Of a stretch of 39,199 nt of DNA, positions 17,833-25,264 are shown piece after piece. The stretch spans positions 1 through 39,199 of the forward strand of contig NZ_CAKZII010000189.1 in NCBI RefSeq assembly GCF_936931525.1, read 5' to 3'. This stretch comes from an uncultured Aurantimicrobium sp. GTDB lineage: Bacteria > Actinomycetota > Actinomycetes > Actinomycetales > Microbacteriaceae. Position 1 is the first letter of the stretch. Each line of letters opens with the position of its first letter. The notes beneath the pieces were generated by a model. The model searched no databases, was not told where the DNA came from, and worked only from the letters and a program-made list of their open reading frames with translations. Position numbers and translations under genes: made by a program.

Positions 17833-17838
17833 TAGGCT
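17833..17838 (+). promoter_or_regulatory. Putative -10 box of rarD
   Basis: TAGGCT fits TANNNT and ends 6 bases before the ATG at 17845, the same spacing as at several other starts in the window. This predicts a leaderless transcript. Confidence 0.45.
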
Positions 17839-17844
17839 CGAACT

Positions 17845-18795
17845 ATGTCTTCTCCCGGTGCCTCTGCTGTGTCCGAGAAGCTCTCTCGCCCCGGCTTGCT
17901 CTATGCCTTTGGCGCCTATGGCCTGTGGGGTTTGTTCCCGCTGTACTTCTTAACCCTGGAACCAGCCACCCCTTTTGAGGTCGTCGGTTACCGCATTCTC
18001 TTCTCCTTGATCTTCTGCGCTTTCCTTATTGCAGTAACCAGGAAGTGGAAGCAGCTCTTCGCGATTATGAAGCAGCGCAAGATCATGCTCACCCTGGGTG
18101 TGGCAGCTGTGTTGATCTATATCAACTGGCAAGTTTTCATCATCGCGGTCCTGAGCAACCAGATTGTGGAATCCTCCCTGGGCTATTTCATCAACCCCAT
18201 TGTCACCGTAGTGCTGGGTGTGCTGGTGCTGCGCGAGAAGCTCCGTCGCACGCAATGGGTTGCCGTCGGCATCAGTTTTATCGCCGTCATTGTCCTCACC
18301 ATTAGCTACGGCACGATTCCTTGGATCTCACTGACCCTGGCAGCATCCTTTGGCCTCTATGGCCTAATCAAGAAGCGCACCGGTGGCGTCGTCGACGCCA
18401 TCAGTGGTCTGACCATTGAGACCATCTGGATGACGCCGGTGGCGATCATCCAGTTGATCATTGTCTCTAATGTGGTGGGACTGACCTTCTTTGGTTATGG
18501 CGTTCCTCACACCCTGCTCTTGGCATCCGCTGGTGTTGTCACCGCTGTTCCCCTGATTATGTTTGGTGCCGGTGCTCGCCGTTTGCCCTTGACGGCAATC
18601 GGTTTGATTCAGTACTCCACCCCCGTCTTCTCATTCTTGATGGCTGTCTTTGTGCTGCACGAACCCATGCCACCGGTTCGCTGGGTTGGCTTCTTCATCA
18701 TTTGGGTGGCTCTGATCGTGCTCACCACAGACATGCTGCGCCATGGCAAAGCGAACAGGCTTGCCCGCGCAGCCGAAGAGCTCACTATCGAATAG
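17845..18795 (+). CDS. rarD: EamA-family transporter RarD
   Basis: RarD belongs to the drug/metabolite transporter superfamily. It has ten predicted membrane helices in two EamA-type halves (about residues 10-145 and 150-300). Typical segments are LLYAFGAYGLWGLFPLYF at the N-terminus, INWQVFIIAVLSNQIVESSLGYFINP, and LPLTAIGLIQYSTPVFSFLMAVFVLHE. At 316 residues its length is as expected. The substrate is unknown; the family name comes from chloramphenicol sensitivity and says little about transport. It is monocistronic, with a TAGGCT box 6 bases before the start. Confidence 0.88.
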   Translation: MSSPGASAVSEKLSRPGLLYAFGAYGLWGLFPLYFLTLEPATPFEVVGYRILFSLIFCAFLIAVTRKWKQLFAIMKQRKIMLTLGVAAVLIYINWQVFIIAVLSNQIVESSLGYFINPIVTVVLGVLVLREKLRRTQWVAVGISFIAVIVLTISYGTIPWISLTLAASFGLYGLIKKRTGGVVDAISGLTIETIWMTPVAIIQLIIVSNVVGLTFFGYGVPHTLLLASAGVVTAVPLIMFGAGARRLPLTAIGLIQYSTPVFSFLMAVFVLHEPMPPVRWVGFFIIWVALIVLTTDMLRHGKANRLARAAEELTIE

Positions 18796-18845
18796 AGCGC
18801 GTGCCATCAGCGAGAACAGGTGCTGGGGTCGGTACTGTTGAGCCG

Positions 18846-18851
18846 TAAGTT
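18846..18851 (+). promoter_or_regulatory. Putative -10 box of the short binding-protein gene
   Basis: TAAGTT ends 21 bases before the GTG at 18873. With a start site about 7 bases downstream, the short leader would contain the AAAAGGA ribosome binding site, which agrees with the GTG being the true start. Confidence 0.4.
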
Positions 18852-18872
18852 GCTTTGACGAAAAGGATTACC

Positions 18873-19676
18873 GTGGGATTCAACAAGATTGCAACCGTGT
18901 TTGTTGCCGGTGCAGTAGTACTCGGAATGGCTGCCTGCTCAGGCGGTTCCGCAGTGGTTCCCACTGCGACCCCGACCCCCGTCAAGGCTTCGGGCGATGG
19001 CATCCTGCGCATCGGTGACATGACTCCCGTCTCGGGTGACCTTGCTGCTTACTCGGCAGCTCAGGCCGCTGGTGTTGACCTCGCTGCTCAGGAAGTCAAC
19101 GAGCAGGGTGGTTACAACGAGGTTCCTGTTGAAGTTCTCCACCGCAACGCTGGTGACGGCGACCCCGCAGCAACCGAAGCAAGCTTCAATGACCTCGTCG
19201 CGCGCGGCGTGGACGTCATCATTGCTCCCGCGTCGGCAACCGTTGTTGCAACCCTGGAAGAACTGGTCGCAAAGAACGACAGCAATGTCGCCATCATCTC
19301 GATTGCCACCTCAAAGAACGCCCCCAAGGGTGCTGCTGTGGAAATGATCACCCCAGATGACGCACTCTCTGCTCGCCTCAAGGGTTCTGACCCCAGCCTG
19401 AGTGAACTTGGTTACGGCGCAGAAGCCTATGACCTCGCTATCGCATCGATCCTGGCTGCCACCGTCTCCAAGGATGACGGCGGCGCTTCGATTACTCAGG
19501 GCCTCATTGCCGTCACCCTGCAGACCGGCTTCCCCTGCACCAGCTACGGCATGTGTGTTTCTGCTGTTGCTGACAAGCAACCCATCAACTACACCGGCCC
19601 TGCAGGTCAGATTAACTACGATGCCACTACCGGTGTTGCCTACTTCGGCAAGACCGTCGAAGCCACAAAGAAGTAG
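18873..19676 (+). CDS. Half-size branched-chain amino acid-type binding lipoprotein
   Basis: The protein starts at GTG 18873, 5 bases after AAAAGGA, and has 267 residues. A signal peptide ends in a lipobox-like GMAAC (Cys22), so it should be a lipoprotein. Residues 45-155 match the first lobe of periplasmic binding protein type 1 (ILRIGDMTPVSGDLAAYSAAQAAGV). Residues 160-267 match the end of LivK-type proteins, including a C-x5-C pair in CTSYGMC that the next gene also has (CSTYAEC). About 130 residues of the second lobe are absent, so it is an internally shortened paralogue. It may sense or assist rather than transport. The ligand is unknown. Confidence 0.8.
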   Translation: MGFNKIATVFVAGAVVLGMAACSGGSAVVPTATPTPVKASGDGILRIGDMTPVSGDLAAYSAAQAAGVDLAAQEVNEQGGYNEVPVEVLHRNAGDGDPAATEASFNDLVARGVDVIIAPASATVVATLEELVAKNDSNVAIISIATSKNAPKGAAVEMITPDDALSARLKGSDPSLSELGYGAEAYDLAIASILAATVSKDDGGASITQGLIAVTLQTGFPCTSYGMCVSAVADKQPINYTGPAGQINYDATTGVAYFGKTVEATKK

Positions 19677-19761
19677 CGTTACGCACTTTTTACGCATTTC
19701 ACGCAGGAAATAGTCGTTTCTGCGGCCTTTTGTTGCGCAATCTTTCGGTATCAAACAGTTT

Positions 19762-19777
19762 GTTACCTAGTTGTAAC
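19762..19777. promoter_or_regulatory. Inverted repeat GTTAC-N6-GTAAC before the binding-protein gene
   Basis: A short symmetric site, GTTAC-CTAGTT-GTAAC, about 100 bases upstream of the full-length binding-protein gene. The size suits a dimeric regulator such as a TetR-type protein, and one is encoded just downstream. The link is only positional. Confidence 0.3.
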
Positions 19778-19826
19778 CCGGAAATGTTGTCTCAGGAAAC
19801 ATCTAACGCCTAGTTTGGTAATACAA

Positions 19827-19848
19827 CAGAGCACGTCGTCGTGCTCTG
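19827..19848 (+). promoter_or_regulatory. Perfect hairpin in the leader of the binding-protein gene
   Basis: CAGAGCACG and CGTGCTCTG form a 9-base-pair stem with a TCGT loop, 25 bases before the ATG at 19874 and just ahead of the AAGGAG ribosome binding site. It could stabilise the mRNA 5' end or serve as an operator. The absence of a T run argues against a terminator. Confidence 0.5.
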
Positions 19849-19873
19849 ATCACAATTATCACCAAGGAGTACC

Positions 19874-21187
19874 ATGCGAGAAATTTCTCTCCGCACTCGT
19901 GCACTCGGTGGTCTTGCTCTCGCAGCAACCTCAGCACTCGTGCTGGCTGGCTGTGCAAGCGGATCAACCGACGGTGGCGCAACCGACTCAGCATTTGCTG
20001 CAGCCGACTGTGCAGCCGACAGCACTAGCGACAACACCTTCAAGGTAGGAACCCTCCTGCCCATCACTGGTTCACTCGCCTTCCTCGGCCCACCCGAAAT
20101 CGCTGGTGTTGGTCTTGCTATTGCAGACATCAACGCAGCTGGTGGCGTAAACGGTTCAGACGCTTGCCTCTACAGCACCGACTCCGGTGACTCGAGCGAC
20201 ATGTCTGTTTCTACCGCTTCGGCAGAAGACCTCATCAAGCAGAAGGTATCGGTTGTACTTGGTGCAGCTTCTTCCTCCGTATCTCTTAACGTTGTTGACT
20301 CGTTCACCGAGGCTGGCATCGTAGAGATCTCTCCTGCTAACACCTCTGCAGCCCTTTCCGGCTACAGCCCCTTCTACTTCCGCACTGCACCACCAGACAC
20401 CGTACAGGGCTCTGCTCTCGGTCAGCTGATCACCGGTGACGGAAACTCGAAGGTTGCATTCCTCGTATTCAACGACTCCTACGGAACCGGTCTTCGTGAC
20501 TCGACCGAGGCATCCATCGTTGAAGCTGGCGGAACCGTTGTTTACGGTGGAACCGGTAAGGGCCAGGAGTTCCCTCCTGCTCAGACCACCTTCTCCTCCG
20601 AGGTAACTGCTGCTCTGGCTACTCAGCCTGACGCACTCGTAGTTGTCGCATTCGACGAGACCAAGGCAATCATCCCCGAGCTCGTAGCTCAGGGTTGGGA
20701 CATGGCTAACACCTACTTCACCGATGGAAACACCGGATCCTTCGAGAAGGACTTTGAAGCAGGCACCCTCGAAGGCGCACAGGGAACCATTCCTGGTGCA
20801 GCTCCTTCGGACGAGCTGAAGGCACTCCTCGGCAAGTACTGGTCTGACGTTCAGGGCGAAGAGCTCACTGACTTCAGCTACGCTGCAGAGTCCTACGACG
20901 CAACCGTCCTTGCAGCACTTGCTGCAACCAAGGGTGGCGCAACCACTCCTGCAGCAATCCAGGAAAACCTGGCTGCTGTATCGGGTGCTAACGGTGGAAC
21001 CAAGTGCTCCACCTACGCTGAGTGTGTTGACCTGATCAAGGCCGGCGACGACATCCAGTACCAGGGTCCATCTTCGGTTGGTCCTTTCAACGCTAAGAAT
21101 GACCCATCCTCCGCGTTCATCGGTATCTACAAGTACAACGATGTAAACGTTCCAGTATGGGCATCCGCTGTTGAGGGTAAGTCCTAA
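19874..21187 (+). CDS. Branched-chain amino acid ABC transporter substrate-binding lipoprotein
   Basis: A 437-residue LivK/LivJ-type extracellular binding protein. The signal peptide ends with the lipobox LAGC (Cys27), anchoring it to the membrane. The two-lobed type 1 fold runs from KVGTLLPITGSLAFLGPPE (near residue 57) to the C-terminus, with GAASSSVSLNVVDSFTEAGI and FSYAAESYDATVLAALAA. A C-x5-C pair (CSTYAEC) is shared with the short paralogue upstream. A strong AAGGAG site precedes the ATG and a strong terminator follows, so it is expressed alone. The permease and ATPase genes lie at 32826-36877. The substrate is inferred from the family. Confidence 0.9.
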   Translation: MREISLRTRALGGLALAATSALVLAGCASGSTDGGATDSAFAAADCAADSTSDNTFKVGTLLPITGSLAFLGPPEIAGVGLAIADINAAGGVNGSDACLYSTDSGDSSDMSVSTASAEDLIKQKVSVVLGAASSSVSLNVVDSFTEAGIVEISPANTSAALSGYSPFYFRTAPPDTVQGSALGQLITGDGNSKVAFLVFNDSYGTGLRDSTEASIVEAGGTVVYGGTGKGQEFPPAQTTFSSEVTAALATQPDALVVVAFDETKAIIPELVAQGWDMANTYFTDGNTGSFEKDFEAGTLEGAQGTIPGAAPSDELKALLGKYWSDVQGEELTDFSYAAESYDATVLAALAATKGGATTPAAIQENLAAVSGANGGTKCSTYAECVDLIKAGDDIQYQGPSSVGPFNAKNDPSSAFIGIYKYNDVNVPVWASAVEGKS

Positions 21188-21207
21188 ACAGTAAATGCAC
21201 TGAAGTA

Positions 21208-21239
21208 GTCACCCCCTGGGCTTCGGCCCAGGGGGTGAC
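21208..21239 (+). terminator. Strong terminator after the binding-protein gene
   Basis: A perfect 14-base-pair stem (21208-21221 with 21226-21239) closed by a TTCG tetraloop and followed by a T-rich CCTCTTT tail. It isolates the highly expressed binding-protein gene from the TetR gene. Confidence 0.9.
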
Positions 21240-21282
21240 CTCTTTAACTTGGGTGAACAATCAGCGGAGAGATTTCTCCGGT

Positions 21283-21288
21283 TAGGCT
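21283..21288 (+). promoter_or_regulatory. Putative -10 box of the TetR-type gene
   Basis: TAGGCT ends 6 bases before the ATG at 21295 and no ribosome binding site is present. This predicts a leaderless mRNA. The inverted sequence GGAGAGATTTCTCC just upstream (21266-21279) is palindromic and could be an autoregulatory operator. Confidence 0.45.
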
Positions 21289-21294
21289 AAATGC

Positions 21295-22068
21295 ATGAGC
21301 CCAGCCAAGAAGAAAGCCGTATCGCGGCATTCCAAGCTGGTTCCCGTCCTCGATCCGCAGACTCCGCCTGATCGGGTTCTTGATGAGAGCTTTTGGCTCC
21401 GCTTCGGCACAAACCCTGAACCCACCACGCGCGAGAAGATGTTGTTCGTCACGGTCGATGATGTGGCGCGAATTGGCCCCACCTCGTTCAATGCCCTGGT
21501 GATGTGTGAAGCAGTTGGTGTATCTGACGGTTTGCTCAACTTCCACTTCGGCAGCAGGAATGAACTTCTTGCAGAGACCCTGGTCTGGGTTTACACCCGC
21601 TTCATTTCTGACGTTGCAGAGGCAGTCAACAACGCAGCTCAGAATCCGGAAGCACGCCTTCGCGCCTGGATCACTGCAGTAAACAAGGGCTTTGTCGTGA
21701 TGGGTGGCTGGGGAGTTCTCGTAAACTACCCCGTGGCATCACGTGAGGTTGCCTATCTTGCCGAACACCAGCACGGCCGCGACTTTGTTGACCAAGCGCA
21801 ATTGAATGTTGCCCTGCTCCAGCATCTCATCTCAGACTTCAAGAAGAAGAAGGTGACGGAGTTCACGCTTGAGTTGGGCAAGATTCCCAAGACCTACTTC
21901 ATTAAGAATCCCGCACTCACTTCTCTCACTGTGAGCATTGCGCTCTCCACGAGCGGGCTTGCTGTCTGGCAAGGCGGTCGCTCACAAGGACAGGCGAACC
22001 TCGAAGGTTCCAAGCTTGACCGCATGGTTACCAAGGCTCACATTGATCGGATGATCAAGAGCATCTAG
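21295..22068 (+). CDS. TetR-family transcriptional regulator
   Basis: A 257-residue protein with an unusually long N-terminal arm (about 50 residues, MSPAKKKAVSRHSKL...) before a TetR-type DNA-binding domain. The helix-turn-helix segment is seen in TSFNALVMCEAVGVSDGLLNFHFGSRNELL at about residues 63-92 (the LNFHFGSRNEL part corresponds to the YYHFxSKxxL signature). The remainder is a helical ligand-binding domain with no recognised subclass. It lies between a binding-protein gene and a surface-protein gene that has a tandem palindromic operator, so either could be its target. It is probably self-regulated; the ligand is unknown. Confidence 0.8.
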   Translation: MSPAKKKAVSRHSKLVPVLDPQTPPDRVLDESFWLRFGTNPEPTTREKMLFVTVDDVARIGPTSFNALVMCEAVGVSDGLLNFHFGSRNELLAETLVWVYTRFISDVAEAVNNAAQNPEARLRAWITAVNKGFVVMGGWGVLVNYPVASREVAYLAEHQHGRDFVDQAQLNVALLQHLISDFKKKKVTEFTLELGKIPKTYFIKNPALTSLTVSIALSTSGLAVWQGGRSQGQANLEGSKLDRMVTKAHIDRMIKSI

Positions 22069-22118
22069 CCCTCACCACTCACGTTGAGGGACTCTCAGCT
22101 TCCGCATAAGCGAAATCT

Positions 22119-22152
22119 ACTAAGGTTACTTTAGTACTAAGGTAACCTTAGT
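22119..22152. promoter_or_regulatory. Two abutting 17-base palindromes at the surface-protein promoter
   Basis: ACTAAGGTTACTTTAGT (22119-22135) is followed without a gap by ACTAAGGTAACCTTAGT (22136-22152). Each is a near-perfect palindrome and together they form a 32-base symmetric element within the pair. A -10-like TAGTAT (22149-22154) overlaps the right end, so a bound dimer pair would block the promoter. The half site AAGGTNA only partly resembles DtxR/IdeR boxes, so the regulator is unassigned. Confidence 0.75.
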
Positions 22153-22179
22153 ATTTTGGTTTACGCGGAAGGGGCTGTG

Positions 22180-25100
22180 GTGCGAACCAGATACGCGCGC
22201 CAGGGGGGCAGTACCCAGAGCAAACTTTTCGGCAGGCTCAAGAAAAAGGCCACTCGGCTTAGCGGTTTAGCTTCCCGCAAGATGCTCGCTGTCGTCGCGG
22301 CCTTAGGTGTTCTTGCGAGTCCGATAGTTGGAATCGGGACCCCGGCTAATGCAGTGAATTGCAGCACTGATTTTGCAGGAGGTACAGGAACCTCGTCAGA
22401 TCCTTGGAAAGTTTCCACACCTGCCCAACTTTCAGCACTGTACCCTTGCGGAACAGTTGGGAAGTATTTCGAACAAACCAATGACATCAATTTGGAAAGC
22501 ATTACTTCCTGGACTCCCATTTACTTGTTTTCTGGAACTTATTACGGGCAGAACTTTCGGATTACTAATCTCAAGATTGAAGGCAACGTTGATTATGTAG
22601 GTCTCTTCAGGGTGACTGGCCCTCTTTCTCTGCTCACAGGACTCAATCTGGTGGTGAATTCGGTGACAGGAGGTACTGGAACAGCAGGGTTAGTTTCAAA
22701 TAATCAGGGCACTATTTCCGCATCATCAGTTTCAGGTGGAAGCGTTACCTCAAGGGGAACCTATGCGGCTGCGATGGTTGCCATCAACGCTGTAGGTAGC
22801 ACTATCGAAAAGTCTTGGGCTAGCACTTCAGTGAGTGTGACGAACGCTGTGGTTGGTGGACTGGTGGGCGTTAATGAGAGCGGGAAAATTATCGACTCCT
22901 ATGCCACCGGAGCTGTCACGGGACAATATAGCGTTGGCGGACTTGTTGGCAGGAATTTGTTGTATGACTCCACCACAACAATCAAGAATTCATATTCCAC
23001 GGGTTTAGTAACTGGGACTTCGGAAAAAGGTGGATTTGTTGGAACATCGCTTAACCATGCTTCATTTGCATCTGGAACTACCATTCCCTTTACCGGCAAG
23101 AACTTCTGGGATACGACCTCCTCTGGCCAGTCTCTTTTTGGAACAAGTACCCCGGCTGTAACAGCGAGTGTTGTAGCTGGCAAAACTACAGCTGAAATGA
23201 AGTCTTTCTCCACTTTTGGCCCTAGCGGCGGGAACTGGAAGATTACTAACGGGTGGGCTGTTTATGACGCCACAAATAGCATCTGGGGAATGTGCACAGG
23301 GATGAACAGTGGCTATCCCTTCTTACTGTGGCAAGACCCAACAGGTGTAGGTTGCGGATTTCCAGGTCCTCCAACCTCACCAAGTGCTACAGCAAGTGGC
23401 ACAAGCGCGACAGTTACCTGGGTAGCCCCAACAAATAGTGGAAACACTTCCATCTCGAGTTACACCGTTACTTCAAGTCCTGACTCAAAAACTTGCACGG
23501 CAACGGCATCCGAACGCAGCTGTACCGTTACAGGTCTAACAACCGGGCAGTCATATTCGCTCACAGTCACCGCTACAAATACATTGGGTACGAGTGCAGC
23601 AAGTACTGCTGTCACAGTAACCCCGAGGGTGATTCCGACTGAAGTGATTGATGGCATTCCAGTGGCTGTCGAAGGAAACGAATCAGCACTAGTGTCGTGG
23701 ACCAATAAAAGCAGCCTCAATGTGACTGGCTATGAGGTTACTGCTAGCCCAGGAGGATCCACCTGCGCTGCAGTGACGTCTTTAGTATCTGATCCATCCT
23801 GCACTGTTCCTAATCTTGTCAACGGTACTTCCTATACCTTCACAGTGAAGACAACTAACTCCGCAGGCGTCTCACTCTTTGTGAGTTCGCCCTCTGCCAT
23901 GTATGTTCCCCGCACATTTCCAAGCGCACCGACCGCAGTGCAAGTGCTTGCTGGTGATGAATCGGTGTTGGTTACATGGATGCCTCCCACAAACACAGGT
24001 GGTACTGCGCTCACTTCGTACACAGCAACTTCTAACCCCGGCGGGCACACCTGCACGGCAACTGCTCCTTCGACTATCTGTTTTGTGCCCGGACTGACAA
24101 ACGGGCAGGCTTACACCTTCACGGTGACAGCACGCTCAGCAGCTTTTGCAACCGTGGGGGAAAGCAATGCCAGCATCGCATCAGATTCCGTCACACCACT
24201 GACCACTCCGGGCGCTCCAACCTTTACCTCGCTGACACCAGGGAATGGGTACTTAGCGGCCAGTTTCAGCCCACCCACCTCTGACGGTGGAAGCGCAATA
24301 ACTCGGTATGACTACTCCGTGGATAACGGTGCTCACTGGTTTGATTTTGGCTCTGTTTCTACATCAGCCCCCCAGCGCATCACGGGTCTCTCAGCCGGGG
24401 TCAGTTATGACCTGCTGATCCGTGCGGTGAACGCAGCGGGAGCGGGGCCTTCAACCTCTGCTCAGACGGCAACATTTGTTACTGCGCCTGCAGCGCCCTC
24501 TGGGGTGACGGGCGTTGCCGGTGACAACGGGGTAGCACTGGCATGGACCGCGCCCACCATGACCGGTGGTCGCGCACTTGTTTCCTATACCGCCACGGCT
24601 TTGCCAGGCGGTGCCAGCTGCACAGTTCTAGCTCCCATCACGACCTGTGACATCACGGGCCTGACCAATGGCGTGAACTACACCTTTACGGTGACAGCTA
24701 CGAACACTATTGGCACGAGTACTCCCAGCTTGGCAACTGCAGCAATGAAACCGATTTCTCCCGCTGCCTCTAACGTGACCTTAGAGATCGTGATTGCCGT
24801 AGTGGTGGGTGACCCTGTTGCTGGGGGTTCGGCTGAGTTCTCCAGTACTGGGCTGGAGCCCAGTTCCCCCTGGGATCTCGTAGTTCGCTCAACTCCACGC
24901 GTGCTGTCTTCAGGGACGTCAGGTGCTGCCGGAACCATTCTCGGTAATGCCGTGATTCCCACAGGCCTCGAAGCTGGTTGGCATTCCCTCACGCTGTCAG
25001 GGCGAAACTATCTCGGGTATCAGGTCTCCAGCACAACCTGGTTTGAAATTAACGCCTCAGGGGAGCTGATGGGTGCCTCGAGTATTGACCCCAAAACACT

Positions 25101-25218
25101 CGAGCAAAATCGGCTTGCACAAACTGGACAGGCAACCAGAGAGATTGCTTTGTTGGCTTTCGCTCTCATGGCACTCGGCTTTGTACTCACTCGCCGCCGC
25201 ACCAGACAAACCACTTAA
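22180..25218 (+). CDS. Surface protein with GLUG repeats, five FN3 domains and LAQTG sorting signal
   Basis: A 1012-residue exported protein. The GTG at 22180 follows GGAAGGGG by 5 bases; the signal peptide cleaves after ANA (Ala58). Residues 60-390 form a beta-helix-like region with GLUG-type repeats (VGGLVGVNESG, VGGLVGRN) at about 170-295. Five fibronectin III domains follow, starting near 396, 492, 582, 680 and 772; all but the fourth carry a Cys pair (for example SCT...CDITGL) likely to form a disulfide. A C-terminal domain precedes LAQTG (979-983), a hydrophobic helix and an Arg-rich tail, the LAxTG signal used by class E sortases. It is probably an adhesin or surface-layer protein. Base composition in its first half is lower in GC than its neighbours. 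Confidence 0.88.
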   Translation: MRTRYARQGGSTQSKLFGRLKKKATRLSGLASRKMLAVVAALGVLASPIVGIGTPANAVNCSTDFAGGTGTSSDPWKVSTPAQLSALYPCGTVGKYFEQTNDINLESITSWTPIYLFSGTYYGQNFRITNLKIEGNVDYVGLFRVTGPLSLLTGLNLVVNSVTGGTGTAGLVSNNQGTISASSVSGGSVTSRGTYAAAMVAINAVGSTIEKSWASTSVSVTNAVVGGLVGVNESGKIIDSYATGAVTGQYSVGGLVGRNLLYDSTTTIKNSYSTGLVTGTSEKGGFVGTSLNHASFASGTTIPFTGKNFWDTTSSGQSLFGTSTPAVTASVVAGKTTAEMKSFSTFGPSGGNWKITNGWAVYDATNSIWGMCTGMNSGYPFLLWQDPTGVGCGFPGPPTSPSATASGTSATVTWVAPTNSGNTSISSYTVTSSPDSKTCTATASERSCTVTGLTTGQSYSLTVTATNTLGTSAASTAVTVTPRVIPTEVIDGIPVAVEGNESALVSWTNKSSLNVTGYEVTASPGGSTCAAVTSLVSDPSCTVPNLVNGTSYTFTVKTTNSAGVSLFVSSPSAMYVPRTFPSAPTAVQVLAGDESVLVTWMPPTNTGGTALTSYTATSNPGGHTCTATAPSTICFVPGLTNGQAYTFTVTARSAAFATVGESNASIASDSVTPLTTPGAPTFTSLTPGNGYLAASFSPPTSDGGSAITRYDYSVDNGAHWFDFGSVSTSAPQRITGLSAGVSYDLLIRAVNAAGAGPSTSAQTATFVTAPAAPSGVTGVAGDNGVALAWTAPTMTGGRALVSYTATALPGGASCTVLAPITTCDITGLTNGVNYTFTVTATNTIGTSTPSLATAAMKPISPAASNVTLEIVIAVVVGDPVAGGSAEFSSTGLEPSSPWDLVVRSTPRVLSSGTSGAAGTILGNAVIPTGLEAGWHSLTLSGRNYLGYQVSSTTWFEINASGELMGASSIDPKTLEQNRLAQTGQATREIALLAFALMALGFVLTRRRTRQTT

Positions 25219-25220
25219 CC

Positions 25221-25256
25221 ACGTAGTGCCCAGACCTGACGGTCTGGGCACTACGT
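25221..25256. terminator. Bidirectional terminator between the surface gene and guaA
   Basis: A perfect 16-base-pair stem (25221-25236 with 25241-25256) with a 4-base loop fills the 46-base gap between two convergent genes. Either strand can form it. T runs are absent on both sides, so its efficiency is uncertain, but its place and strength leave little doubt of its role. Confidence 0.85.
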
Positions 25257-25264
25257 CGTGGGGA

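Noticed and set aside
22119-22152. DtxR/IdeR iron box
   Set aside because: The half site shares AGGT with iron boxes, but the spacing and outer bases differ from the 19-base consensus, so I left the regulator unassigned.
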